This document shows, piece after piece, positions 1 to 11,286 of a DNA stretch of 64,000 nucleotides; the first letter of the stretch is position 1, and each line of letters opens with the position of its first letter. Source of the DNA: Erythroxylum novogranatense (taxonomy: Eukaryota > Streptophyta > Magnoliopsida > Malpighiales > Erythroxylaceae); the NCBI GenBank assembly GCA_029891385.1, contig CM057228.1:69455523-69519522 (forward strand), in the 5' to 3' direction. Position numbers and translations under genes: made by a program. The notes beneath the pieces were generated by a model. That model worked only from the letters and a program-made list of their open reading frames with translations, made no database searches and had not been told where the DNA came from.

Positions 1-2930
1 GAGAGAGAAAGTTGTGATTTTGAAATTTTGATGAGTTTGATGGTTGATTAAGCTTGGAATGGTTATGGATTTAGCTTATCTATGATTATTTGAAGAGATT
101 AGACTATGGTTATGTTTAATTTTGGTTATGGAAGATTCTAGAGAGAGAAAGCTTAGTGAAGAAGATGATGAATAGTGAAATTTGGGGGTTTTTGAAATTG
201 TTGCTTTAGATTGCTTGAATTAGTGATGAATTTAAGATATCCTAAGTCAATTTTAATGTTTATGCTTTAGGTGAAGTTTAATTTGAAAAATTGTAAATTG
301 AGGGTTTAGGCTTAATTTGGAATTTGGGGATTTTCCCAAATTTTGTGAATTAATGGTGTAGAATCATCAATACTAGTATGAATTGGTGAAATATGAAATC
401 AATTTTGAAGAAATTATGTTTTATGATATTGAATTTGTGCAAATTGGTTTAGGCCAATTTTGAAAATTGGGGATTTTCAAAATTGGAGATTGAAATAGCT
501 TGAATATGAGAGGAGTTGATATTTCCTAAGTTCAATTTGAGAAATTAAGTTAATTATGATATTGAATTTGATTGGATTGGTTTAGGTTCAATTTGTAATT
601 TGGGGATTTTGAAATTAGTGATGTAACTATCTTGGAATTAGTAAGAATTGATGACTTAAGCATCAAATTGAAGGATTAAGTTATTTATGAGATTAAATTT
701 TGGATGAAATTGATTTAGGAATTTTCAATTGGAAGGAAGAAAGGAGAAAAGGTCAAATTGAAGCATTGGACAAGATGCTAGCATGGATATGAGGTGGGTA
801 GTATATTTATTTATTGAATTATAAGCTAAATGTGAATTTTGAAAATTAAAGAAAGCAAAATTTGATTTTGATAAATTATTATTGGTAAAAATGTTTGAAA
901 AAGGATGTAAATGTTTGAAATTATGATTTCAAAGCAGTAAAATGAGTTTTAGAAAATACAAGACTTATGTATTTCATGGTTTTCAAATTATGTGATTTAT
1001 GATTTGAATGATTTAAAGAATTAGTGCATATATTGATATGTGATTTACGTGAATTGCATTAGATTGATTATGTGCAATTATGTGGATATATGCTTGTGTC
1101 ATCTATGACACAATTTGATGTTATGAGTTGAAAAAGGTAAAAAAAAACAAGATTTTCGAAAAGTACCTTCGGGCAATCTGAATTCCGTTTTCGTTATGTG
1201 TTAAGTGGGTTTGGTCAGGTCCTTTTGTGAGTCAGCGCTGTCTCTACCTGTTTAAGCCTTCGCCCGGCTGTCTGCAATAGACATAGGAGTTCCGATCTCG
1301 GACTCCCCTCTATTCACGGCTGCACAGAACCGCTATGCGGGATTGTGCAGTTTGTCCTGTTAGGACCGAACCAAACCAATTCTGATGTGTTATGTGTTTT
1401 TAATTTGACTATGATGTGATGCATTCATGTTTAAGACTGTGCATGTTTTGAAAAAGGTTTGAGATTTTGAGAAGCGAGAAAGTAAATTTTCAAGCATGAA
1501 ATTCTGGCTGGATTTAAATGTTTTGAAACAAATGAAAATTTTGAGAAAAATCTTAGAAAGTGTTGATGAAATTGAAAAGTTTGAAAATGAGTTTTTGGAG
1601 AAATTCTTAAATGGGAAATGTTTGAAAAGTTTAAAAAAATAAAAGATTTTTCCGCTTATTGTTCAGTTTATAAATATATTATCCACAAGCTTCCGAGCTC
1701 ACCCCCCTTTCATCCCCATCTCCAGGTTTTCACACAGGAGATCGGATGGAAGACGAGTATGATGTCAACTCGATAGTTTTTGTATGCTTTGTTTTATGTG
1801 TAATGTTGGAGCTTAGTTTTGAAGTTGTGAAAAAGGTTTATGGATTATGTATTGCTTTTGTTTATGGCTTGAAAAGTCATTATGTAAATTTATGATGTAT
1901 TTCAGTTATGAGTTATGTATGATTGTGGAATAGATTTTGTACGTAAACTTGAATTGAGATGGATATAAATGGCAATTGGAATGTATATGAATGACTTGTG
2001 ATTGAATTGTGAATATTTGAGTTGAGATGTATTATGGATTGGAATGATGAAGTGTTTAGAACTAAGATTGTGTTTCTGCTGGTGTTTGGATGCCGGAAGG
2101 GAGGTCCGATGATACCTTGTGTTATTGAGTTGTGATATTAGAAGTGAGTTTTATGGATTGGAATGATGAAGTGTTTAGAACTAAGATTGTGTTTCTGCTG
2201 GTGTTTGGATGCCGGACGGGAGGTCCGATGATGCCTTGTGTTATTGAGTTGTGATATTAGAAGTGAGTTTCTTGTGTTTTAAAATTTTGGGCTGTCAAAA
2301 TACAGCCGTTATGCTGCCGAATTTTCGGTAAAATGGGTTTAAAGAAATGAGTTTGAGGATTTATATGATTGTATAAGAAATAATTAAGATGAGTTAAGTA
2401 AATTGAGAATTTCATGAGGAATAGTTTCCTAGAAAGGGAAATCGATATAGTTTTGATTAGTATGAGAATGGTTTTAAGATAAATAAGATGAGAAAAAGAA
2501 AAAAAATGGATTTGTATGGAATGGTTATGATTTGAATGAGGTTGACTAATGAGGTAAGAAATGAGAATAAGAAAAGAAAAAAAATATACCGGATTTGAAA
2601 TGTCGTAAGGTTTCCAACGCAATGAGTTTGTTATGCTTCATGTTTGAAACAGATGTTGGTGTGTGTTTCAGTTTGATTATTTCGATTCGCATTCGATTCG
2701 GAATTCTGCCTTTCGAGTTTCTCCACTTTGTTATTCGTATTTTCGATGCACAATTTTCCTAGTATTCGTTTCGTATCTTGTTCTTGTTTCCCTCGGATGT
2801 CGGTAATTGTGTCTCAGTTCGAATGCTTCGCATGTTGTGATTCGATTTCTCCTATTGAATCCGCTTTGTTTCCTTCATTTTCATTCCTGCTTTCCGGTTG
2901 AGATCCGGTGTTCCGGATCGGGTCCCAACA
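1..2930. mobile_element. Partial very long LTR, cut by the window edge
   Basis: The right edge at 2930 reads ...GGGTCCCAACA. This is the reverse complement of the first bases (TGTTGGGACCC) of the complete LTR at 19063. A GC-richer block at about 1170-1380, containing GGTTTGGTCAGG and GACCGAACCAAACC, has a clear reverse-strand counterpart at about 20440-20600. The two are therefore members of one family in opposite orientation. The other end lies before base 1, so no target-site duplication can be tested. No coding sequence is recognisable; the small open frames here are chance. The family resembles long-LTR gypsy (Del/Tekay-like) or LARD elements, but this is inferred from LTR size alone. Confidence 0.75.
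2032..2269. repeat. 119-bp tandem duplication inside the LTR
   Basis: Two copies, 2032-2150 and 2151-2269, are head to tail. I see only two differences: GGAAGG against GGACGG, and GATACC against GATGCC. The homologous stretch of the LTR at 19063-23564 (about 19785-19860) has a single copy. The duplication is therefore recent and private to this copy. Confidence 0.9.
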
Positions 2931-3198
2931 TTGGGAGGTAGCCCAAGATTCAGGATTTTGTTTTGTTATGTTACTTTCATATTTTTATTTCATTTTTTAT
3001 TGTTTGATTATTTTCAATTATATTATTTTTATTATTATCTCCTCTATTTCTTTTTATCCTTTCTTTTTCTTTAATTTTTGCAAGAATAAGTTAACATTGG
3101 ATGGATCAAAATCGAGAAATCTCCATCATCAGGAAAGTATCAAACATCCCTCTTACTTGCATATTTAATTTTATTATATACATTAAGGAAAATTTCTA
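2931..3198. other. No gene seen
   Basis: T-rich flank of the LTR. An 86-codon open frame at 2908-3168 crosses the LTR boundary and translates to low-complexity Phe/Ile-rich sequence, so it is not treated as a gene. Confidence 0.6.
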
Positions 3199-4946
3199 AT
3201 TTTAAGTGTGGGGATGGGTTGAGATTGATTTTTAACTAAATTACTCAAGCTTATTATAATCTTGATTATAAATTTTACTAACTAATGTATTACGTTGGTT
3301 TAAATCATCCATGAATGCCATATTGGTTGTTTTAAATATTGACTTGAATTGGTATGTAAAAATATGATGGTTAGAATGCAATTAATTTTCTAATTCATAT
3401 TTTTTTACAATTGTTGTAGTTTTCAATTGAATGAAAATTGCATATTATTTACACATATATATACCCATTTTCTTTTTCATGAGTTTTTGAGTCTAAAGAG
3501 CAAATTTTCAAAAAAAAATTAAGCTCTTGTTATTCTTTCATGCGCGTGATTTCATGTATAGTAGGATAATTCTAAAACTTGCTTTATTATGCATTTTGAG
3601 ACCATATTTGTGGAAATTAGAAGCATTAATATGATAAAGGCACCTAGATTTACCAATTTTTTTAAGCCTATTTCTTTGAAATTACCATAACCTTAAATTG
3701 ACTTTTAGGAATAACCAAGTTGAGCCTTAGTCTTTTTCATTGATTTTACACACATTTTAACCTTATTCCTATTTTTCTTTGATGACTTATTTATCATTTT
3801 GAACCCTAAAGTTTATTTACTTTATTTATTTGTTTGTTGAGGCTTGAATTTGATAAATGGTCCAATATCTATTGAATGGACACCTTTGTGATTGATATAG
3901 GGACTAAAAGAGGAGAAGAGAAGTAGAGGAGTTATAGGACGAGAACCCATGATCATGGGATCATGGGATCCCTAACTCGAAGAGACATGCAGGTTTCACT
4001 TATTTTTATGTTCTTATGACTATTTAAGGGAACAAATCCCTAGGGACAAAGGGGGGTCATGAGAACTTGCCTCCTTGAGATAAAAACAAATTTAGAGCTT
4101 AGAGAGAGGTAGCGAGTCAAGATTTCCATTCCTAATTGGGCAAAGAGAACACCAGCTTTAAATTTTCCAGATTTGGGCAGAGAAGAGGAGGAGCTTGCTT
4201 CATCTAGTTCTTATTTTGTTTTTCTATTCTAGCATCTTTATATGGATTTTCTGTTTGTTGGAGATGTTAATGACATTATGAGTGGTTGAGTTATTTGTAG
4301 AGATTACTTTTGAATTACTTATTGAACTCCTACTTTGTTGATTTGAATGAATGATGCTTTTGATGAATGTATACCTTGCAATATATTGAGAAATTGAATT
4401 AGGTAAATTGTGTAGTGTTGTACAATGAGAATTGACACTCTATAGACCTACATTCATCAAGATTAGTTAGAGAGAGATCTTGGATAATTTGTTGATTACC
4501 TATAGGATAACTTCATAACTAGTTGAATTAGTGGACTGATTCTATAGATTGAAAGATTACTTAATCATTTCCATTTAATTTGGCTAGGGAAAATAAATTA
4601 CAATTTGAGAGAGGGTAGCTAATACATTAGGACATCTTAGGTGAGGTGCAATTCAATTAACAAGGTAGGAGGGAGGTAAGGTAGGGAAAAAGTGATCTCT
4701 AACCATTAAATCTTAAATTCCAAGTTTCTGCACTTTTGCTTTATCAATTGTTCATTGTTATTTGTTTGATTTAGTTTAATTTCTCATTTTATATTTATTA
4801 AAATTGGTTCTCAAACAAAGCAGCCTGAATTAAGTAGAATCTAAACACAATCACTAAGGGATCAATATATGTTCTTTACTACAAGTTACACCACATATAC
4901 TTACGATTTTGAGCGTAAAACTAGTGAATTGGTTTTGCAATCAACA
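3199..4946 (+). mobile_element. Probable 3' end and LTR of a decayed Ty3/gypsy element
   Basis: A purine tract with the TTTAAGTGTGGGGA signature lies at 3202-3215. This is the usual polypurine tract just before the 3' LTR of plant Athila/Tat-type gypsy elements. A typical LTR tail follows at about 4855-4946, with GGGATCAATAT, an ACTACAAGTTACACCACATA block, and a CA end in GCAATCAACA. The implied LTR is about 1.7 kb. No partner LTR or coding region is in the window, so the exact limits are uncertain. Confidence 0.4.
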
Positions 4947-5430
4947 GTTGCATTTAAAAAGGAACTATGTATGCTTGGTAAACAAGTCATGTAATATTTT
5001 TTGAGTAAATTTCTTTCATTTAAAACCCTTTTATCCTAATCATACCATACTTAAGCACCATTACAACCTATCCAAATACCTTTTGATTTTTATTTCTTGT
5101 TTGTACATAAGTGGTGTAGATGTCTTTTTATAACAAGCATATGGTAAGGACTATACCATGCATGAATTAAAAGTTTTGATACTGTTCACCCTAAACACTT
5201 GAGCGCATTGAGTGAAATTTGGTGAGAGTGTAAAGATATATGCTTCTGATTTCAATGTGATTGTTGATGTGATTATTATTACTATTACTTAGGAAGTTAA
5301 TTTAACAACAAATTGACTCTAATTACATGTTAATTTGATTCAATATGATATAATGATGTATAATATGAATGGATAAGTTGAAATTGACAATGGATTGATG
5401 TTACAAATTTATAATTTTGGTTATAGTTTG
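4947..5430. other. No gene seen; possible internal 3' region of the next element
   Basis: AT-rich with no convincing open frame. Its position directly before a polypurine tract suggests it is the non-coding 3' part of a gypsy internal region. Confidence 0.4.
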
Positions 5431-6762
5431 CTTGAGGACAAGTAAAAACTTAAGTGTGGGATATTTGATAGATAGTTAATTAACCATATTTTAAACTCGT
5501 ATTTAATGTATACTAGCTTGATATTTTACACTTTTGTTACATATTTGGTACTTAATGGGTTTCAAGTGTGCTGATAGGTGATAATTGCCTTCATCGACTT
5601 AAAGGAAAAAAATTTGGGTGAAAATTTAGAGTAAAACAAAAAATTAGTAATTTGGAAGAAGTGCACGATTGTGCACTTTTGCATGCCTATGAACTTTTGT
5701 GATATTCGACGAATTTTGATTATACATGGTCTAATGCACGATCATGCACAAGACCGTGCACAACAAAAGTCTAGGTTTTCATACAAATTTGGCATTTTAG
5801 AGGCACATAAAAAGAGGAAGCAACTAGCATTATTTTGAGATTTTTAGAGGCAATTCTAGAGGTGATTTGGAGCTTAAGGAGTGAAAGATACAAGATTTTT
5901 ATTGACATATCCATCATAACACAAGATTGGACGTCTACATTTTTAGAATATGCAATAGAGACTAATCAGGGAGAATTAGAATTATGATTCTGATGTTTTC
6001 TATTCTCTATGATGTATATGTAGATATGATTTTAGGTTCATCGATGTATAGCTAATTTTTTTGTTTCTATTTAGGCTAGAAGAACCCTAGTTAAATACTT
6101 TAACATGTTTTGATTATTTTATTAATGTAATTGAATTGATTGATTGCTACAATCCAATTATCTATTTCATGATTGTCTATCAATATAATTTATTAGATTT
6201 TAATCTTATTTCATATTTAGAGATTGAAAAATCCTAGGTTGAATAGATCCATATTAGTTGGAGAGAGTTGATTGCAATTATAAAGGATGACATAAATCTT
6301 TTAGAATAGGGTCAAATCTAATAGAGAGATTCATAATACGATAACACAATTCTATAAGTTTTAACGTGATTAATTCGATTAGAGACCTTAGAATTAATTG
6401 TTAGTAGACTCAAGGTTAGCTACTAGCATGCCTTAGGAATATCCATAGTCCAACAAATCAACAACACAATTGTATGGCAAATGATCAATCGGTTAAGGGT
6501 TTAGGGGCATTCGATGCCTAGATATTAATTCTTTGATATCAGCAATTAATCTAGTGCCACCAATTCTTTGCCTAATTTATACTGCTTGTTTAGTTTAATT
6601 GTTTATATTTTAGTTTCTTGAATTAAACCACAATCAATTTGTAGGCTGGATAATAGAATAATAGTAATTATTAGTACTTACCATCCTTATAGGATCGACC
6701 TATATTTGCAGGTACTAGCTATAGTTACGCCATGCACTTACAGAATTAAATGTTGACTAACA
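5431..6762 (+). mobile_element. Second decayed gypsy-type polypurine tract and LTR
   Basis: CTTGAGGACAAG followed by ACTTAAGTGTGGGATATT (5431-5465) is the conserved 3' signature of plant Athila/Tat gypsy elements. The LTR would start with TGATAG at 5466. Within it, at about 5660-5765, several GTGCACGAT/ATCGTGCAC-like near-palindromes occur, which are common in this LTR type. The tail at about 6690-6762 (GGATCGACC, then GCACTTACAG, ending CTAACA) resembles an LTR 3' end. No intact coding sequence or target duplication is visible. Confidence 0.45.
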
Positions 6763-6775
6763 GCTTTATGTCAAT

Positions 6776-7217
6776 TAGGTTGCTTCATATCTAATTGAAT
6801 AAGTTAGTAGTAGTTTTGTAAATCGAGAGATTACAACTCTACACATATTGAATTCAACTAAGTTTACTTTATTAGATTTTGAGAAAGAGTAATCAAAACC
6901 TTAGGATATATTGGATCAAACATAAATTGAATCAACAAGATAAAGGAAACAAAAAACGATAGAATAGTTCCTAAGTCTTTAACTTTGACTAATCTCAATT
7001 TCATTGGAAACTCAATTATTTCACTTTTTACTTGTTTTAATTTCATTTATTTATTTTAATGCAAATCCAGTTTGTAATACCTTAGACTAATTTCTTTTCA
7101 AGTTATTTAGGTGTTTAATAGTCCTTGTGAGATTGATAACCTTGATACTACAAGATCCGATTCGTATGCTTACGGTATTGAGAGTTTTATTATTCTATAA
7201 AATTTGCTCAACAAATT
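6776..7217 (+). repeat. Degenerate direct repeat, copy A
   Basis: Shares an ordered series of blocks with 8247-8645: a CTAATTGAA start, GAGAGATTACAACT, GATAGAATAGTTCCTAA, TTTTCAAGTTATTTAGGTGT and a TTTTTATTATT-like end. This is probably an old LTR or LTR fragment pair. The 60-residue open frame on the minus strand within it is not supported as a gene. Confidence 0.6.
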
Positions 7218-8246
7218 TTGTATAAGCAATTGATAGTGAGTGAATTTTGCAATTGTATTATGTTTTTTTTATTATTAGGTTAGCATTGTGTGAGCATTTT
7301 GTTGCATAATGTGTTCTTTGTATGAATGTGTCAATGGTAAGAATTGAATGGAACTAGTTTTGCTTTAAACATAGTGATTTAAATTGTATAGACATATTAA
7401 CTTGTTAATTTTGTGTTTTAAATGTCTTTGGGATGAATATGTATGTTAATTAGGATGTGACACATATTCTTTCGCTTTATGACTTTTGCTTGTATACATT
7501 TATAATTATAGTCAATTAAATTGGTTAGAATCATTAATATCCTTTCATGAGAATGATTGACGAAGAAGATATAAGTAGGCTAAGAAATTAAATGAAAAAA
7601 ATTTCTATTCTGCTAGCCTTTTTTAAGAACATTAGGTTAAGAATAGAGCTAGTAACCAATTGAGAGCTGTGATATAGCTGAGTAACTAAGGGCATTTATG
7701 AAAAAATGTTTGTCTTCACATCAAAAGATTATAATGACACTCCAACCAAGCTAAATAAGGAACAAGACCTAGTTGAGTAACCAAAGGACATTCATGACAA
7801 GGTGTTTCTCTTCATGTCAAAAGACTAGGTTATCACTAAAAAAAATCTAAAAATGGTCTTATAATAAAAAACCTATTAATCTTCAGAGAAATTCTAGCAT
7901 TCTAGATCAAGACTTCAATCAGTTTTTACTCTTTTCCTTTTATTTATTTCAAAGTATTGAATGTGAATTTGGATTTCTAAGATGTTTAACCATATAATGA
8001 AGAATTTCTAAATTCATATTTAGGAATTATTATGGAATTATTTTGTGAACCTTATTTCTTGTTGAATGTAATGCATTGATGAATGTTTATGATGATTATT
8101 GTGTATATACTTTGTAAAAACTCAAGAAAGTGAATAAATTCATTAGTGTTAAGGTGCACAATGAGAGTTAGTTACTTAATAGGCCTACAATTATCAAATT
8201 AATGAACAATTAAAGAGATAACTTAACTATGAAATTAAATATCTAT
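7218..8246. other. Non-coding stretch between two degenerate direct repeats
   Basis: About 1 kb of AT-rich sequence without recognisable coding potential. If the flanking repeats are LTRs, this is the remnant of an internal region from a short or internally deleted element. A short duplicated phrase (AGTTGAGTAACCAAAGG / AGCTGAGTAACTAAGGG) is visible at about 7675-7790. Confidence 0.35.
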
Positions 8247-8645
8247 AGGATTGCTCCAAATCTAATTGAAAAATTTATGAGTAGTTTTATGAATAGAGAG
8301 ATTACAACTTTATAAATATCAAATTCAATTAGGGTTACTTTTTAGATCAAACAAAATTCAATTTGCAAGATTAAGGAAACAATATAAAGATAGAATAGTT
8401 CCTAACTCTTCAACTTTGATCAATTTCAATCTCATTGGCAACTCAATTATTTCATTGTTTAATTGTTTCATTTTTATTTAATATAAGTTTATTTATTTAT
8501 TTTAATTGAAATCAGCTATTCTTTTCAAGTTATTTAGGTGTCTAATGGTGCTTATGGGAACGATACCCTTAATATTACAAGATATGATTTGTATACTTGC
8601 AATATTGAGATTTTTATTATTATATAAAACTCACTAAACACAAAA
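8247..8645 (+). repeat. Degenerate direct repeat, copy B
   Basis: Partner of 6776-7217 with the same order of blocks, offset by about 1,470 bp. Identity is visibly reduced by substitutions and small indels, indicating age. It abuts a tandem array on its right. Confidence 0.6.
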
Positions 8646-8649
8646 CATC

Positions 8650-10250
8650 CACAATTTTTAGGAGCTAAGAACTTGATACCAAGACATGCCATAAATGCCG
8701 CTCAAGTTTGGTGTTGGGTGTCATGTAAGAAGAAGCTACAGCATCTAAAAGCAATTCCCTAATTTCACAAGAAGAATGGGTGGATGTGGTTATAATGGTT
8801 TGAATATTTAGAGTGGAAAAGTAAGTTGAATTGATATTAGATTATAAGGGGGTTTAAGGAATTACTTCTATATTACATATACTAAAAACAATAGGTAGGA
8901 ACTATATGACCATTTTTCTGTAAATTTGACATTTTAAGGGTATTTGATTGGAATTAGACTATGAATTACAATGGAAAGATGAGTTATATAAGGGATTTTA
9001 GGATGGGCTAGCATTACAATGTATGTTGAATTTGCTTATATGCATATAAAATAGTCTTTAAGCTAGGATAAATTGGTTACAAGAGTGGGAGATGCCATCA
9101 AAACTTAGCCTTTATGAAGGATTGCATGACATGACCTAGTTAAAATGAGATAATGTCCTAAATTGATCCATAGTTTGGCCCTTTTTTTTAAACCAATTTA
9201 AAAAATGTTCACTATTGTCCAAGGTTGAGATCCTACTATGAAGACATGCCACCAATGTTGCTTTTAGTTTGGTGTTAGGTGTTATGTGAGAAAAAGCTAC
9301 AATTTCTAAAATCCATTTCATAATTTGACAAGAAGTATAGCTGGATGGGGGTTACATTGGTTTGGATATTTAGAGTGGAAAGCGCGTTGAATTAAGGTTA
9401 AATCATAGGGGGTTTAAGGAATTAGTTCTAGATTGTAATTGGGCTAGGAATTATAATGTAAAAGTGGGTAATATGAGGGACATTGGGTTAGGATAACGTT
9501 ATGGTGTAAGTTGAACTTGTCTAGAGGATGATAATATGGTCTTTAAGCTAGGCTAGGTTAGTTAAAAAAGAAGGAGGTTTCATAAAATTAAGACATTATA
9601 AAGGACTATGTGACTCGACTTAGTTAAAATGAGAGAAAAATGATCTATTATTAGGCCATATTTCCCCCTTTTTTGAATATATTGTCCAAAATTTCCACTA
9701 TTTTCTGGAGCTAATAACCTGCTACCAAGACATGCCACAAATGTTGCTTTAAGTTTGGTGTTAGATGTCATGTGAGAAGAAGTTACAATATTTAGAAGCC
9801 ATTCCATAATTTCACTAGAAAGATAGGTGGATAAGTTTGTAGTGGTTTGAATATTTAAAGAAAAAATGTAGGCTGAATTGAGTTCAAATCATGAGGAGGT
9901 TTAAGGAGTTATTTCTAGATTGTATATATCGAAAACAATAGGTAGCATCTATATAACCAAATTTTTTACAAATTTGATATTTTAGAGGTCTCTGTTTAAA
10001 ATTAGACAATGAATTGTAATGGAAAGGTGCATTGTATAAGGGATATTAGGCTTGGCTAGCATTATGGTGTAGGTTGAATTAGTTTATGGGTTGGTCTTTG
10101 GGCTAGGCTAGGTTATTTAAAAGAGTGCGGATGTCATCAAAACCAGGCCTTTGTGAAGGACTAAATGACCCATCCTTGTTGAAATGAGAGAATAACCTAA
10201 ATTGATTTGTGGTTTGGTCATAGTTCCCTCTATATCAAAATGTTGTCCAA
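8650..10250. repeat. Three-unit tandem array, units about 490-560 bp
   Basis: The anchor ACATGCCA...AGTTTGGTGTT recurs at 8684, 9244 and 9730, giving spacings of 560 and 486 bp. Each unit repeats the same ordered landmarks: AGAAGCTACA-like, TTTGAATATTTAGAG-like, GGTTTAAGGAATTA-like, a TTAGGCTAGGCTAG-like tract, and AGTTAAAATGAGA. The units are diverged, so the array is old. Minus-strand open frames at 9136-9321 and 9580-9807 are the same stretch of two units and give similar peptides because of the repeat. They are not accepted as genes. Confidence 0.75.
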
Positions 10251-10321
10251 ACTTTGCTTGAAGTAGAGATTAATGAAGGGACATCAAAAGTTAATCATAA
10301 ACCAATAGCTTAGCTCACAAT

Positions 10322-10455
10322 TATGAGAATGAAGTGGTGATTTTGTCCTTCTCCACAACAACAGTGAATGACTCGTAATCAAAAGGTAAGCTATTTAGTG
10401 TAAAAAGGAACAAGTCTTCATAAGAAAGTGGGACACCAGTGGCTGTTATATCTTC
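10322..10455 (-). pseudogene. Copia-type gag relic
   Basis: Read on the minus strand, this stretch gives TATGVPLSYEDLFLFTLNSL followed by PFDYESFTVVVEKDK. That is the typical plant copia gag (UBN2-like) pattern of a GxPxxxEDLxxxxLNxLPxxYxxF series. Upstream on the same strand (to about 10690) another gag-like phrase with several stops is visible, and downstream the frame ends in stops. It is a short decayed fragment with no LTR recognised next to it. Confidence rests on the motif pattern alone. Confidence 0.6.
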
Positions 10456-11286
10456 AACTGTTGATGTAATAATCATTTAGTAATCAGTGATGGAGAAATC
10501 AGTTTTTTTTAGTGGTATGAAGATGAAGCCAGAACAAGGATTTTTGTGTCATTATTTATTGAAGAAAATAGCATTCAAGGCATTTCCAAAAAGTTCATAT
10601 ACTTTCTCAACTAAGAGCTATCGATGCCATAATGGAAGTAAGGGTTGCAGTAAGGCAATGGTAGATAAATTTATTTTTCTTTTTCCAATCTAAGAATTTT
10701 GTTGAAGGAAATGATGTCCTAATGGTAGTTTCATTATGCTTTGATGGTAAGAAGATTCACCCTTAAATGTAATTGAGTAAATCACAAGTGAGTAGTATGG
10801 ATTTAGCTTGATTTCTCCAAACTAAAAAATCATTTACGTCAAAAGTAGTAATAATGAAATTGGTAATATTTGTGATTGGTAGTATAGTGTATTTTGGAAG
10901 TATTTTAGTATTGATTCTAAGACTTATATTTGGAATGATGTAGACAGATTGGTATAAAGGACAGGTTCGAGATGGGTGAAAAAGGGATGAAGGAAAGCTT
11001 TAGAGGATGTAATCTAGTGGAATCTAATACCTAGAAAGAAATGTAGTATAATTGAGGTGCTTTTACATCATTGTTATGTGTTGCACATGAATGTTTACAT
11101 CTCTATTTATAAATGTTGAACTAATACTAAAATATAGGAATTTAAACATATTATATCTAAGGGATTAAAACAAAATGATAAGAAGTAATCAATAAAGAAA
11201 AGAAGAGATATTTTGGTGAATTATCAATGAGTTTTGTTCTCTAACTTGCCTTTGTTTCAAAAATTCTATATTCATAAACATTGATG
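10456..11286. other. No intact gene; decayed repeat DNA
   Basis: Probably the continuation of the copia relic on the minus strand to about 10690, then unassigned AT-rich sequence up to the CACTA terminus at 11287. Confidence 0.4.

Noticed and set aside
2257..2622. 121-codon minus-strand open frame in the LTR
   Set aside because: Low-complexity Ile/Ser/Phe-rich product, partly within the tandem duplication, no domain; interrupted in the related LTR.
9136..9807. Two similar minus-strand open frames (9136-9321, 9580-9807) as a small gene family
   Set aside because: Their similarity is produced by the underlying tandem repeat; the third unit does not keep the frame.
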